This document shows, piece by piece, positions 52,306-62,939 of a stretch of DNA of 64,000 nucleotides. Location: positions 248,001 to 312,000 of the forward strand of contig CAJZBQ010000046.1 of assembly GCA_914767885.1 (NCBI GenBank), in the 5' to 3' direction. The position numbers and the translations under genes are program-made. The notes under the pieces were generated by a model. The model saw nothing but the letters and a program-made list of their open reading frames with translations, was not told the origin of the DNA and did no database searches. Origin of the DNA: Blepharisma stoltei. Its lineage: Eukaryota; Ciliophora; Heterotrichea; Heterotrichida; Blepharismidae. Every line of letters begins with the position of its first letter. Positions within the stretch are counted from its first letter, which is position 1.

Positions 52306-54072
52306 ATGTCAAGAAGGAAAAACGATTACACAGTCGAAAACAAAATCCAAGACATAAGAGAAGACCTGCAGAGACTAACATCAAATTATAAATCTTCTGA
52401 TATAAAAGAACAAAGTCCTCTTGAGAAATATCTAGAAGTAAAATATCCAGATCCCGCATTCAAAATAAGTGAAATTACTGAGTCGCCTTTTATAGGAACT
52501 AAAGAGTCGCAAGATATTAAAAAAGGTAAATACTATATAGAGAGTCAGCTGAAAAGCTCTTATTCTGTTGATGATCTTAAAGACTTTGAAGGACAGCCTT
52601 CAATATCACCTAAATTCAGCCAAAATCCTAAGTCAAAACCTTATGTTTCAGACTACGTAGCTTTCGGGCATAATAGTAAAGAGCCAGCAAGACATGCAGA
52701 AATAATAGACCCGACTATATCTACAGCATACAGAGAAAAAACTGATTTTACAATGGCTAGAAGAAATGACCAAGGCGCTCGCTATGAAATTACCGAAAAA
52801 GACGCCTCTTTAAGAAAAACACAAGGAAGTCGGCACTCAGAACAAAAATATACAGAACCTATCAACAATTTACGAGCTTCAGCACGAGGTCTAGAAGACA
52901 AAGCAAACGATCTTGAAAACGCAAAAATTGCTTTGCAAGAAGAAAACACCCAGCTGCATCAAAAATTAATGAACCTAGAAAAAGACATAAACTATATTGA
53001 GTCTAAATCTTTATCAATGAGAGACGAAATTAAATCTTTACGATCCAACAACGCTGACCTGGAATCCCAAATTTTGAATTTAAAAAAGGAAAAAGTGGAG
53101 TATCTTCGACAAATAGACGAACTTAAAAGAATAGAAAACCAAAAAAATTCAGAAATAGAAACAGCTGCGATGCAGAAAAGAGAATTTGAAGAAAGAATCC
53201 AAGAATTAAAGCAGCTGCTGCATGACAGTTCTATGACGAAATATAAAGCATTTGATTTTGATGAAAAAGAAAATATAAATTCTTTGCATTTAAAAGATGA
53301 AATAAGTGAGCTGAAAAATGAAAATAATAAGCTAAAAAATGCACTGAAAAGGAAGCCAAGCTGTGATGAAATAAGAAAAGCGACAAAAAAGATTGAACAG
53401 CTTGAAAATGCTATTGAAGATATCAGAGGACAAAAAAGGAGGAGATCAGAATCTGCTAAAAGAACAAGAGAAAGAAGCCCGAAACTGCCTCCTATCAGAC
53501 CAAGAAGTGCAAGCAGAGAGAGAAACAGACCAAGAAGTGCAAGCAGAGAGAGAAAACATGAAAATTCTCCTATAAGGCACCTCACTTCTGCGACCTGTGC
53601 AAAAATTGTCAGAGAACTAATGCATGAGTTTTCGGTTGAATCTGCTTCATTATTAATACCAAGCGCTAAATTAGCCTTACGCGATTTAAAAAGTCAATCT
53701 CATCAACGGAAACTAGTCGAGAGATTAAGGTCGCTGATCATTGACTGCTCGCCTCCAGGAGCTTTTGATAAAAATCCTTCATTGAAAAGAATATGAAAAT
53801 GAATCAGAAGATTAACTGAAGAATATTTACAATTAAAAAAAGAGAGCAACCAGAATGCCACTGAAAAAGAAGTTTTAATTAGGCTAAAAAAAGCATTAAG
53901 TGTAGAAAATACTGAAGAGATCCCGAGATCATTGACAAAACTTCTGGCAGAAAATGAAAATCTTTTGCTTATATTAAACAAAGTAAAAGCAGCTTTCAGG
54001 TTAAGTAAGAAATATTTAGACACAAGAGTAACTCTTCAGGAGCTGGAGAAAGAAATTGATAGGAGGTTGTAA
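52306..54072 (+). CDS. Long coiled-coil protein with RS-like and P-R-S-A-S repeats, 588 aa
   Basis: From ATG 52306, with TGA as Trp twice (KRIWKWIRRL) the frame runs to TAA 54070-54072. A disordered N-terminus of about 200 residues is followed by a continuous coiled coil (LEDKANDLENAKIALQEENTQLHQKL onward to about residue 385). Then comes a basic patch with a repeated PRSASRERNR/PRSASRERKH phrase, then a helical C-terminal domain (LTSATCAKIVRELMHEFSVESASLL). A basal-body or cytoskeletal role is plausible from the layout only. Confidence 0.72.
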
Positions 54073-54436
54073 GAATTTAATTTAACAATTTATAAATTAT
54101 TCAGAAGAATTAGGATATGATGGAGATTATTAAAATATCGTTGAATTTATAAATGTCCATAATTCAACGTATAGGTGCAAGCACAGAATCGTATTTATTG
54201 GAATTAACGATTCATTCAGTCACAATAAATATTCCTTATCCAGTCAAATTAAAAGTATACTATTTAAAATTAATTAATACGCTATTAATAAGCTAATATA
54301 AAAAATAAAATAATTATATTAGTGCAAGATAATTGTAAAACGAGGGAAAAACTACAAAGAAGAAACATCAGCTGTAAATCATGACTTAGTTCTCGGTACT
54401 ATTTTTTTCGAACACACAGTTTTGCTCCGAGTAACT

Positions 54437-55351
54437 ATGTTTAGAAAAAGCAGATCATATCTAAAGAAAAATGCTTCATTTCGACTAGTTCAGATCTCAA
54501 AAAATAAATGCATCAAGAATGGTAAAGGAAGGCTTGATCTTTCAAAAATTTTCACTCATAGTCCATCATTTGAGAAACAAGATATAAAGCTTAAGCATTG
54601 CTCAGATAAAAATGCTTATATATGCATAAGTGCGACTATGACAAGGATTGACCGAACCTCAAGCATGGGATCAATCTCGGCAGAATCAATATCATCTGAA
54701 GAAGCTGACATGACAGATTTAATTCCAGTCACATTTGCCTATAGTGTTAATAGTTCTGAAATGAGCGCTCCTGAGGTGAAAAATGAAAAACTAAGCTTGA
54801 CTATGAACTCTGAAGAAAGCTCGAAAAAGAAAAAACAAGATGCTAGAGAAAAATTTAAAAAAAGACTGGAAAAGCTAACAATTGCACAAAAATCACACAC
54901 AGTTGTAGAGCCTAACACAGCATATCCTTATCAAGAAATGGAGTCACCATCTCCGTCTCCTACAATATCACCTCAGCCAAAAAGAACAGAATGATCATTT
55001 TCTAATGATCCAAAAGAATTTGAACTAAGCCCTAATGAGCTAAATGGGCTCAAAGATATCCCAATAATTGAAAAAGAAAAGCCAGAACCAAAGCCTTTCT
55101 TTTTAAAACCAATTAAAATTGGATGCGATGATGATGAAATATCGAACTCAACAAATAATAATAAAGAAGAACAAGAAGTTGAGTCTGTTAAAAATACAGA
55201 AAACGAGCAGTGCTTGCCTGCAACGTCTCTAAAAGGTGCTATACCGAACTCAAACAGCAAAGAGAATGAAATAAAAGCAAGAGAGTGCGTTGGAGGTCTA
55301 AGTAGCACAAATTCAGCTTGTTCGTCGTGTAAAGGATGCGTAATTATATAA
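54437..55351 (+). CDS. Hypothetical low-complexity protein, 304 aa, Cys-rich C-terminus
   Basis: ATG 54437, reads through one TGA (KRTEWSFSNDPKEF), TAA at 55349-55351. Basic N-terminus (FRKSRSYLKKNASFRL), an acidic Ser/Glu middle, a lysine-rich helix (SSKKKKQDAREKFKKRLEKL), then more acidic sequence. It ends CSSCKGCVII; the closing C-x2-C-x2-C suggests lipidation or metal binding. No family recognised. Confidence 0.6.
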
Positions 55352-55436
55352 TAAATAGTTCTATAAATTAATTAAATAGCAAAATAAATCAGCAGAAAAA
55401 TTTTTCTCTAAGCCACAAGAGTTTAAGTTCTAATTT

Positions 55437-56195
55437 TTAACTCAGCTTAAATACAATATACGAGCAATTCTTTCCTAATTCTACCATGATTCTATTTGAT
55501 TTTAATTCTGGCAATTTCATATTAACAAAATTGCTTGCTTTTTTTGTAAATCTCTGGAGCATTGTCTTTACAGTTACAGAATATAGAAAAATAGTTGCTA
55601 AAGGAAGCATAAGTATAAAAAAAGAAAATCCCCAATATTCCATTTCAGCATATTCTAATAGTATAATAAATAATATAGTAAATATTACACTCATCACTAT
55701 TAATCCATAAAAAAATTTTCTAGCCATATTTAATCTAGCTATATATGGATTAGCAAATCACGAAAAATCAGTGGAAAATTTTTGGATAATGTCTCGCTCA
55801 TTGCTTTGCGATCTGCTTGGCCTATTCCCTCATTTCAGATAAATCTCAGAATCAACTGGGATTGGAATTTTTTTACAGCTAAAAGGTCAAAATCCAGAGC
55901 TAATAAAAATATCATAAATATAATCAGTTTCACCTATAATAGAATTATAAGAGCTCTCAGGGATTTTTATTCCATAAATAGTGAGTCCAATGTTACAATA
56001 TGTTGCAGTGATTTTTTCTCAATTCCCATGATTCTCTTGAGCATTTTCTGATCCATTTGTAATATTTGATATTTCTTTCTTCTCGGCGCTTGGTTTTTCC
56101 ATGCTCTCAACAAATTGAATAGATTCACCTTCCTCAGAAATTATTGTAAATAGTTTTTTATCATCAATTTCTCTTGTAATTTGCTCAATCAACAT
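55437..56195 (-). CDS. Hypothetical protein with two membrane segments, 252 aa
   Basis: From ATG 56195, read through four TGA=Trp codons (HGNWEKITA, SGFWPFSC, YLKWGNRP, DFSWFANPY) to TAA near 55437. The first 140 residues are soluble and acidic, then two adjacent hydrophobic segments (FYGLIVMSVIFTILFIILLEY and GFSFFILMLPLATIFLYSV), then a basic tail. In the standard code only the last third would look open. Family unknown; a hairpin-type membrane protein. Confidence 0.65.
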
Positions 56196-56385
56196 TTGCG
56201 GAAGATTTATTATATATAATAATTTTTGATTCTAAATTCTAGTTTGTGATAGTTTAAAGAGCATCAAGTTTAACAATACCAGTTGCTTTAATTTAAATAA
56301 AATTATAAAGTATAGTTTTAATAAAATATGAGCCAAGGACCACAGAACTCATAAACAGCTTTAAACGAATAATTATTTTACATAA

Positions 56386-57177
56386 ATGGATCCCTTTGAT
56401 AGACAAAAACGAATTCAGGGCTGAAAACAAGATTTAATTGATGAAGCAGTAGCTGTTTGCTTTGGAGTAGGAGGACTAGGTAGTGTTGTATCAATGAACT
56501 TGTGCAGAATGGGTGTTGGGAGGATTATTTTAATAGACAAAGATATTGTTGAAATTCATAACTTAAATCGGCAGCTTTTATTTTCAATGAAAGATGTGGG
56601 CAGACCAAAAGTTACTGCTGCTAAAGAAGCCTTAGAACTAGGCCACAACATAAGAAGCCAAATTGAAGAGCATCAAATTGATATTGTAGAGAAATGGTCA
56701 GATGTCATCAGAATTATTCAAGGAGCAACAGTGATTTTTAATATGATTGATTATGGAGATTATTTTGACTATGCAGCACAAAGTTTGGCTATAAAACTAG
56801 GAATACCTTTAATACAAGGAGGCACTTTTGCTCAAAGCATGTGTGTGGAATATATTACAGCTAGAGGCCAGCCTTGTTTATTATGCGGAAGTGATAATGC
56901 GAGAGAAGAAATTATTGATCAAATCAGGCCTGAAGAGATTTTGGAACTGGAAAATCTGAACTTTTTGCCTAAAAACTCAAATCCAATTGGCCAATCTAAT
57001 ACTTATTTATGTGGAACGTGCGGAATGCTCATGACCGCCAAATATGGAGAGGGTATTATAAATTCTGAAGATGCCCAGATATCGAATAGAACTTTATTTT
57101 ATGTGAACACAATGGAAAGCGTCAACTTTGGGATAGAACCAAAGATTGGATGCAAGTTTTGCAAATATGATGCATAA
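56386..57177 (+). CDS. ThiF/E1-like adenylyltransferase
   Basis: 263 aa from ATG 56386 with TGA as Trp (IQGWKQDL). Nucleotide-binding loop CFGVGGLGSVVSMNL, IILIDKDIVEIHNLNRQLLF with the acidic metal ligand and N-x-x-R-Q, GRPKVTAAKEAL, and NMIDYGDYFDYAAQ: the standard ThiF/MoeB/E1 adenylation fold that activates a ubiquitin-like C-terminal glycine. CLLCG, CGTCG and CKFC pairs probably bind zinc. A catalytic cysteine could be among them but none is in a clear E1 context. The gene downstream encodes a UBA2-like ubiquitin-fold domain, so the two may belong together. Confidence 0.85.
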
Positions 57178-57551
57178 GGAAGCGTGTCTTCACACTACGA
57201 CTAATTCCAAAAATAGACAGTTTAAAAAAATAGGTCAAAAAATAGGCCCAACAAAATAATAGGTGAAACAAAATAAATAGGCAAAAAAAATAGGGGGAAA
57301 AAATATGCAAAAAAATGCCTAAAAAAATAGGCTTAAAAAAAATCGTTATAGAAAAGGCGCCTTGTGAAGGAACCATAAGGAAGGGACTAATAGTAATAAT
57401 ATTGATATACATTATATTAAATCAAATGGAAAAGAATGCATTTTTAATCTTAATCAGCTCACAGAATTAAGTTAATGCTTATTATTATAATAAAAATTAA
57501 TAGATAAATTAATCCAAAAATTAAATTACTTTCTATTGTTTAAAATAATAA
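57178..57551. other. A-rich low-complexity spacer between the ThiF and UFD genes
   Basis: Dominated by repeats of the type AAAAAATAGG (about ten between 57208 and 57345), with no ORF. It might be intergenic or an unrecognised IES joining the two genes; its ends cannot be fixed from sequence. Confidence 0.45.
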
Positions 57552-58019
57552 ATGAAGCCTTCCCAAGACACAAATCAACAAAGAAAATTTTTGTTCAAGT
57601 GTAAATTATCAACATTTTTATTAGAAGCACTTGTAAACTCAATATTAAAAGAAAGATTCAGTATGATAAATCCGTCAATAAGATGTGATAGCTGCTATTA
57701 TTATGAGAGCGGTGATGGACTTGACAGTTCTGAAATCAGCATATATAATGATAATTTAAGGCAAACATTGAAGGGCCTGGGATTATCTAATGGATCCAAT
57801 GTACACTGTAATGACTTTGACAAAGATGGCTCAATTATTATGGAGCTTTTGGATTCCAATGAAGAATCATTTGAGATAAATGAAGTATTAATATCAAATG
57901 AAAACAGATTAAAACAGCAAAAAACTACAGAGAACCAAGAGAATAATATAATCGGATCATTAAAGAGAAAAAAGGATATTTCTCATGAAATAGGTATCAA
58001 GTTAAGAAAATTAATGTAA
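57552..58019 (+). CDS. UBA2-like ubiquitin-fold (UFD) domain protein, without an adenylation domain
   Basis: 155 aa. KLSTFLLEALVNSILKERFSMINPSIRCDS, then LRQTLKGLGLSNGSNVHCNDFDKDGSIIMELLDSNEESFEINEV. This matches the C-terminal ubiquitin-fold domain of SUMO E1 subunit UBA2 (helix ending K-E-K-F-A-M, then G-I-x-N-G-S and D-D-F-x-x-D). The tail is basic (SLKRKKDISH...KLRKL), as in UBA2, where it serves nuclear import. The UFD normally recruits the E2 and is fused to the adenylation domain; here it stands alone, 370 bp downstream of a ThiF-type gene. Either the E1 is split in two genes or a germline insertion separates the parts. Confidence 0.65.
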   Translation: MKPSQDTNQQRKFLFKCKLSTFLLEALVNSILKERFSMINPSIRCDSCYYYESGDGLDSSEISIYNDNLRQTLKGLGLSNGSNVHCNDFDKDGSIIMELLDSNEESFEINEVLISNENRLKQQKTTENQENNIIGSLKRKKDISHEIGIKLRKLM

Positions 58020-58502
58020 AAATTTAATTAAAGTCAATTAATTCTTAATCAAAATGCAGCTTATTTATATTTTCTCACTCCCCCCTTTAAAAAGCAAACA
58101 AAAATAGAAAATCCTTATTTTTAAGCAAATAAACCCTTTAAAGTTAGAGAAAATATTTTTATATATAATTAATGATTATAATAATGAAATCTCCAGCTAA
58201 TTCTTTTTAAATGTTAGACTGCAGCATCTAAAAAGCTAAATTTATTTTCAATAATTAGCGATATTTAAAATCCCAAAAAAAATATTGAAAAAAAAAATTC
58301 TCTTTAATAGTAAAAAAACCTTGCTTGCTCTCAAAGAGAGGGAGCCAGAGCTTTTGTTAACAAAAAAAATTCAAATTTAATAAAGTAATCAGAATTATTA
58401 CTATCTAAAGCTGACCAAATCATTTATTATGCATCCTATCTCTTTCTTTGATTAGCTACACAAAAATTCCAAAATTAATATTAATGCATTACTTATAATA
58501 AA
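58020..58502. other. Intergenic region with a strongly decayed family 1 relic
   Basis: From CACTCCCCCCTTTAAAAAGC (58075) to CTCAAAGAGAGGGAGCC (about 58350) the order of family 1 landmarks is kept in inverted orientation: GATTATAATAATGAAATCTCCAGCTAATTC and AAAAAGCTAAATTTATTTTC. The motif copies have mutated beyond recognition and no clear TA pair remains. The last 150 bp is the CCT3 promoter region. Confidence 0.55.
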
Positions 58503-60152
58503 ATGCTGCCTGGGAACCAAGCTCCTGTGATTGTTCTTAACCAGAACACTCAGCGTGAAGAAGGAAAAAAGGCCCAGCTAGCCAACATCCGAGCTGCAAA
58601 AGCTGTCGCCGACATCATTAGAACCACTCTCGGTCCAAAATCCATGCTGAAAATGCTTCTTGACCCAATGGGTGGAATCGTTCTAACAAATGATGGCAAT
58701 GCTATCCTCAGAGAAATTGACGTGAAGCACCCTGCAGCCAAAACAATGATCGACCTTAGCCGCACCCAAGACGAAGAAGTCGGAGATGGCACAACTTCAG
58801 TCATCATCCTTGCTGGCGAGCTCATGGGAGTCTCAGAGCCTTTCCTCACCCAAAAAATCCACCCAATCAACGTCGTAAGTGCTTACTTCAAAGCCTTAGA
58901 AGCCGCCTTAAAAGCAGCTGACTCCATTTCAAAACTCGTATCAATCGAAGACAAAGAAACCCTTTCAGTGATCGCCCAAAGCTGCATTGGGACCAAATTT
59001 TCCAGCAGATGGGGAAACCTGATTGTTGACCTTGCTACCGATGCTGTAAAAACTGTCTACATCAATAACAACGGAAAGGTAGAAGTTGATGTCAAAAGAT
59101 ATGCAAAAATCGAAAAAATCCCTGGAGGAGATATTGAAGAATCCAGAGTGCTGAGAGGAGTGATGTTTAACAAAGACGTGACCCATCCAAAAATGAGGAG
59201 GTTTATTGAGAACCCAAGAGTCATTTTACTTGATTGTCCACTGGAGTATAAAAAGGCAGAGTCCATGACTAATGTGGAAATGACAAAGGAAGAAGATTTT
59301 AACACACTTTTGAGACTTGAAGAGGAAGAAGTTGAAAAACTTTGCCAAGCAATCATGAGGCTTAATCCAGATGTCGTCATAACTGAAAAAGGAGTTTCTG
59401 ACTTAGCTCAGCACTATTTCTTAAAACAAAATATTTCAGTGATTAGAAGAATTAGGAAGACAGATAACAATAGAATTGCTAGAGTTAGTGGTGCCACAAT
59501 TGTAAACAGACCTGAAGAGCTGCAAGAAAGTGATGTAGGAACCAAATGCCATAGGTTCGAAATCAAGCTTATAGGAGACGAATATTACACCTTCATGGAA
59601 GAATGTGAAGACCCTAAAGCTTGCTCTATCTTACTTAGAGGTGCGACTAAAGATGTCCTTAACGAAATTGAAAGAAATATGCACGATGCTATGTCAGTCG
59701 CAAGAAATGTCATGATTGAGCCAAAACTTGTCCCAGGCGGTGGAGCTGTCGAAATGCACGTTGCCAATGAGCTCACAAAAATAGGCAGAACCATTGAAGG
59801 AATCGAACAGCTACCTTTCCAAGCAGTAGCTCAGGCCTTTGAAATCATTGCAAGAACTTTAGCTCAAAACTGCGGCTGCAATGTAGTTAGAACTGTGACT
59901 GAATTAAGAGCAAAACACGCTGAAGATAACGTAGACGCACCATTTTGGGGGATTGACGGCAATTCTGGGAAAATTGCTGATATGAGAGTTGTAGGAGTTT
60001 GGGAACCTTTGGCTGTAAAGAAGCAGACCTTTAAGACTGCAATTGAGGCAGCTTGTATGCTTTTGAGGATTGATGAAGTCGTCAGTGGAATTTCTAAGCC
60101 TGAGAAAAAGAGTGGACCAGTCGCAGCAGCCCCTGAAGAAATGGAAGCTTAA
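58503..60152 (+). CDS. CCT3: T-complex protein 1 subunit gamma (CCT3)
   Basis: 549 aa, unbroken. [58 protein letters not shown] and [18 protein letters not shown] give the ATP-binding LGP-x-x-x-x-K, ND-G and GDGTT motifs of group II chaperonins. [22 protein letters not shown] and [11 protein letters not shown] follow, and FWGIDGNSG near the end. Sequence detail fits the gamma subunit. CCT folds actin and tubulin, abundant clients in a ciliate. The gene has a clearly higher GC share and smoother codon use than its neighbours, as expected for a highly expressed gene. No IES or intron. Confidence 0.97.
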   Translation: MLPGNQAPVIVLNQNTQREEGKKAQLANIRAAKAVADIIRTTLGPKSMLKMLLDPMGGIVLTNDGNAILREIDVKHPAAKTMIDLSRTQDEEVGDGTTSVIILAGELMGVSEPFLTQKIHPINVVSAYFKALEAALKAADSISKLVSIEDKETLSVIAQSCIGTKFSSRWGNLIVDLATDAVKTVYINNNGKVEVDVKRYAKIEKIPGGDIEESRVLRGVMFNKDVTHPKMRRFIENPRVILLDCPLEYKKAESMTNVEMTKEEDFNTLLRLEEEEVEKLCQAIMRLNPDVVITEKGVSDLAQHYFLKQNISVIRRIRKTDNNRIARVSGATIVNRPEELQESDVGTKCHRFEIKLIGDEYYTFMEECEDPKACSILLRGATKDVLNEIERNMHDAMSVARNVMIEPKLVPGGGAVEMHVANELTKIGRTIEGIEQLPFQAVAQAFEIIARTLAQNCGCNVVRTVTELRAKHAEDNVDAPFWGIDGNSGKIADMRVVGVWEPLAVKKQTFKTAIEAACMLLRIDEVVSGISKPEKKSGPVAAAPEEMEA

Positions 60153-60247
60153 GATAATGAATAACCATTTAGTATTTCATATGGCTGGAAAAATAGTCCG
60201 CTAGATAGTTAATAATATTAAGAGCCAATTGTGGGAACTAGCTTACT

Positions 60248-61850
60248 TTAAAGTTTTGGCTTGGGATTTAGAAGCTCAACTGTCTTATTGCAAATTTTCT
60301 TGATGTCTTTTAAAGGAACGTCTTTATGTAGTGGTAAGTAAACCAATTTTTCGAACATATCTATAGCATTTTTTGGTTGTGTATAGCTATTCTCAATAAA
60401 GTATATGCAGCAATTCTTTTTATTGTAAATAAAAATACATATTTATTATGAAAATATTATCCCCAATTGGTGCTTCTACACAATTCAATTGAGAAATTCC
60501 TTTGTAAGCATCAATTCCAGCTTTGTTTAAGTCTTTATATGCTTTTAAGGTCTCATCAGCCATAATTGGATAAAGTCAATAGGTTCTATCTCTTTGTGCA
60601 TATCCAGGAACAGTTACTCCTCCAGCAGTTAAAATATCAGTACCTTCCTGAATGCCTCTATTCAGCTTAAAAAACTTTTCTGCATTAAAAATAGCCAGTC
60701 TTCTATACATAAAAGATAGCATAGCTGCGCATGGCTGATATCTATATACTTCTAATCCTTTCCCTGGTGGAAATCCTCTCATAAGCCCGACGACTCTTTT
60801 TTTATAGTCAAAGCCTATTTTCATCAGAGGAGGTCTTAGTACATGGTTGAGCCCTTGCCAATTTAAATAAATAAGCCCTGCTGAATATTTCAATACTTTT
60901 TTGAAATAAGTTTTGGTTGGCTGCACAGGGTAGGACTGATGGATCCTTTTAATCTGGCTCAGCAGCTGTGGGTTATTCCTTATAATCATAACAGCGCCTT
61001 GAAAAGCAGTTGCTGTTTTTATAGGTCCAAAGCTAAAAACTGTTATATCAGCGTTAGGATCGCCTGAGAAATTCCTTCCACAGAACCCTTCTGCACAGTC
61101 TTCGAAGAGTGGGATGCCATGCTTTTTTGCAACCTTTGAAATTCCAGCAAGGGAGTATCTGGTACCATATGTTTCAGCAATGATAATTAGGCCTGTCTTT
61201 TTGGTAATCGCAGCTTCTACTCTTTCAGGGGTAGTTTGCAATGTGTCAATATCGATGTCATAAATAAAATGGCATTCGGGGTTTTACCTCTCAGCACATC
61301 TCCACGGGAAGATGACCTTTAGGCGGAACACGCGCAGGAGCTGAGTCGAGACAAGGGCGACGGCATCGCGCCGGGTGAGACGTGCAGCAAGGCTGGTGAG
61401 GCAGGAGTTGATAGAAGGCTTGGCCAGGGCTGACCTGTTCCAAGATGGCTCGCCTACGTCACTAGTTTTGCCATAGGCCCTTTTGGGCTGCGGCACTAGA
61501 CACCTTAAACACCAGATAATTAAGCAAGTAAGTAAGCCAATATCGATGTCAACTGGTACAGGGATATATCCATACTTTCTCACTATTCTGACCATCTCGG
61601 GGATGTTGATGGCTGACATAATGATTTCTGTGCCGATTGGAAGGTTCAAGGCTTGCAGATAAAGGTCAAACGCAGATCGCACACATAATGTAATTATTAC
61701 ATTGCCTTCAGCTGAGAATAAACGTGAAATTTTGGGTTTTAATTGGTTAGAGGTTTCAGAAGTATAGATTGCCCGCTTCATTGCCCTGAACCACTCCGCC
61801 CAGGTGCAGTCAATGCTGAGGCAAGCATATGGATAGACCTTTTGAAACAT
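60248..61850 (-). CDS. DegT/DnrJ/EryC1-type PLP-dependent aminotransferase with an R element and a short IES
   Basis: From ATG 61850: SAEGNVIITLCVRSAFDLYLQAL, GTEIIMSAINIPEMVRIVRKYGYIPVPVDID, then after the R element DTLQTTPERVEAAI, GLIIIAETYGT, LFEDCAEGF and TVFSFGPIKTATAFQGAVMI, where the lysine in the F-S-F-x-x-x-K position is the likely PLP Schiff base. TGA is Trp in RTYWLYPIM. The tail needs one more excision (60382-60456, 73 bp) to give GDNTQPKNAIDMFEKLVYLPLHKDVPLKDIKKIC. Excisions of 291 and 73 bp leave 1239 nt, 412 codons plus stop. Such enzymes make amino sugars or related amines; the substrate here is unknown. The fold is uncommon in eukaryotes, so transfer from bacteria is possible. 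Confidence 0.85.
60382..60456 (-). mobile_element. Short TA-bounded IES (73 bp) in the aminotransferase gene
   Basis: TA at 60382-60383 and 60455-60456; an alternative right TA at 60458-60459 would also keep the frame and change one residue. The interior is AT-rich with several stops. Confidence 0.75.
61247..61551 (+). mobile_element. R element in the aminotransferase gene
   Basis: A perfect 14-nt TSD, CAATATCGATGTCA, at 61247-61260 and 61538-61551. Starts TAAATAAAATGGCATTCGG, matching the AAAATGGCG start of other copies, but its second hairpin arm is missing. The GC-rich body ends CACCTTAAACACC, then a short AAGTAAGTAAG tail. 291 bp is inserted. Removal joins VDIDI to DTLQTTPE. Confidence 0.82.
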
Positions 61851-62129
61851 ATTGCCTTCCTATTTATTGCAGATTAAAATAAGTTAGGGTTATTATTCAA
61901 GAATAGGCTGTTTTATTTTAATTTAGTTTTATGGTAAAAGGGAAAAAATATTAAATTTTTTGAATAAATAAGATTAATAAGATAAAAGATTAGGATTTAA
62001 AAAAATTTATTTATAAAATAGGATTATATTTGATATAAACTTAATTTTATATATTCAACTAGCTTAATTAAATTGCTTGGCGCGCTTATTAATTTTCACC
62101 TTTTCTTAAATTTAGATATTAATAATTTT
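61851..62129. other. AT-rich intergenic region
   Basis: Upstream of the aminotransferase gene, no supported feature. Confidence 0.45.
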
Positions 62130-62510
62130 TAACTCCCCCCATCCGTGAGTGAACAAAACCATTAGAAAAATCGCTATTTTTTGCCCAAAAACCCACCCTC
62201 CGTGAGTGAACAAAAATTTTTTTAATAGAAAAATTTTTTATGGAAAAAAAAATTGATATATAAATGATAATTATTAATATGAAATCTAGTGCTAATTCTG
62301 TTTAATTTTAAACAAATTGCTTTTTAAAAAACATAAATTTTATAAATTAAATTAATATTTGCTTTCCAAATTTTTGCGAATTAGGATTTTTTTAAATTTC
62401 GAAAAAAAATATTTTTTATAAAATTTATATATAATTTGTTTTAAAAAAAAAAATTAACCTCCCTCCGTGAGTGAACAAAATTTTTTGTTCACTCACGGAG
62501 GGGGGGAGTA
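62130..62510 (-). mobile_element. Family 1 MITE-like IES, near-complete, intergenic
   Basis: TA-ACTCCCCCCATCCGTGAGTGAAC at the left and GTTCACTCACGGAGGGGGGGAG-TA at the right; inverted relative to the 4.0 kb copy, with the hairpin at the right end. 379 bp between TAs. Confidence 0.8.
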
Positions 62511-62617
62511 AGGTGAATAATTTCGTATTAATTTTATTTGATAATATTTTAGTTATTAAGATGACCATAAATAATGACTATGAAATGGTAAAATTGGAAA
62601 ACCCTTAATCATATTCC

Positions 62618-62921
62618 TAACTCCCCCCGTGAGTGAACAAAAAAATTTTGTTCTCTCACGGAGTGGTTAATTTTTTTTTAAAAAAATCCCAATATCCAAA
62701 AATTGGAAAGCAATATTAATTTAATTTGTCAAATTTATGTTTTAAAATGCAAACTGTTTAGATTAAACAGAATTGGCAAGAGATTTCATTATACTAATTA
62801 TCACTTATATATGATTTTTTTTCATAACATTAAAAAATTTTGTTCGCACGAAGGGTGACATTTGGGAAAAAAAATAGGAATTTTTCCAATCGTTTTATTC
62901 GCTCACGGGGCGGGGGGAGTA
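62618..62921 (+). mobile_element. Family 1 MITE-like IES, shortened, next to the helicase stop codon
   Basis: TA-ACTCCCCCCGTGAGTGAAC with hairpin at the left, and GCTCACGGGGCGGGGGGAG-TA at the right. The body is shortened to about 300 bp and several motif copies are damaged. It ends 19 bp from the helicase stop. Confidence 0.75.
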
Positions 62922-62939
62922 AAGATATAGCTAATTATT

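Noticed and set aside
53703-54023. Minus-strand ORFs across coiled-coil genes (52992-53585, 53703-54023, 44346-44823)
   Set aside because: Mirror frames of Glu/Lys/Arg-rich coding DNA, giving Leu/Ser/Phe runs without domains.
57200-57345. A telomere or telomere-like addition site from the AAAAAATAGG repeats
   Set aside because: The repeat units are irregular in length and do not match known ciliate telomere repeats.
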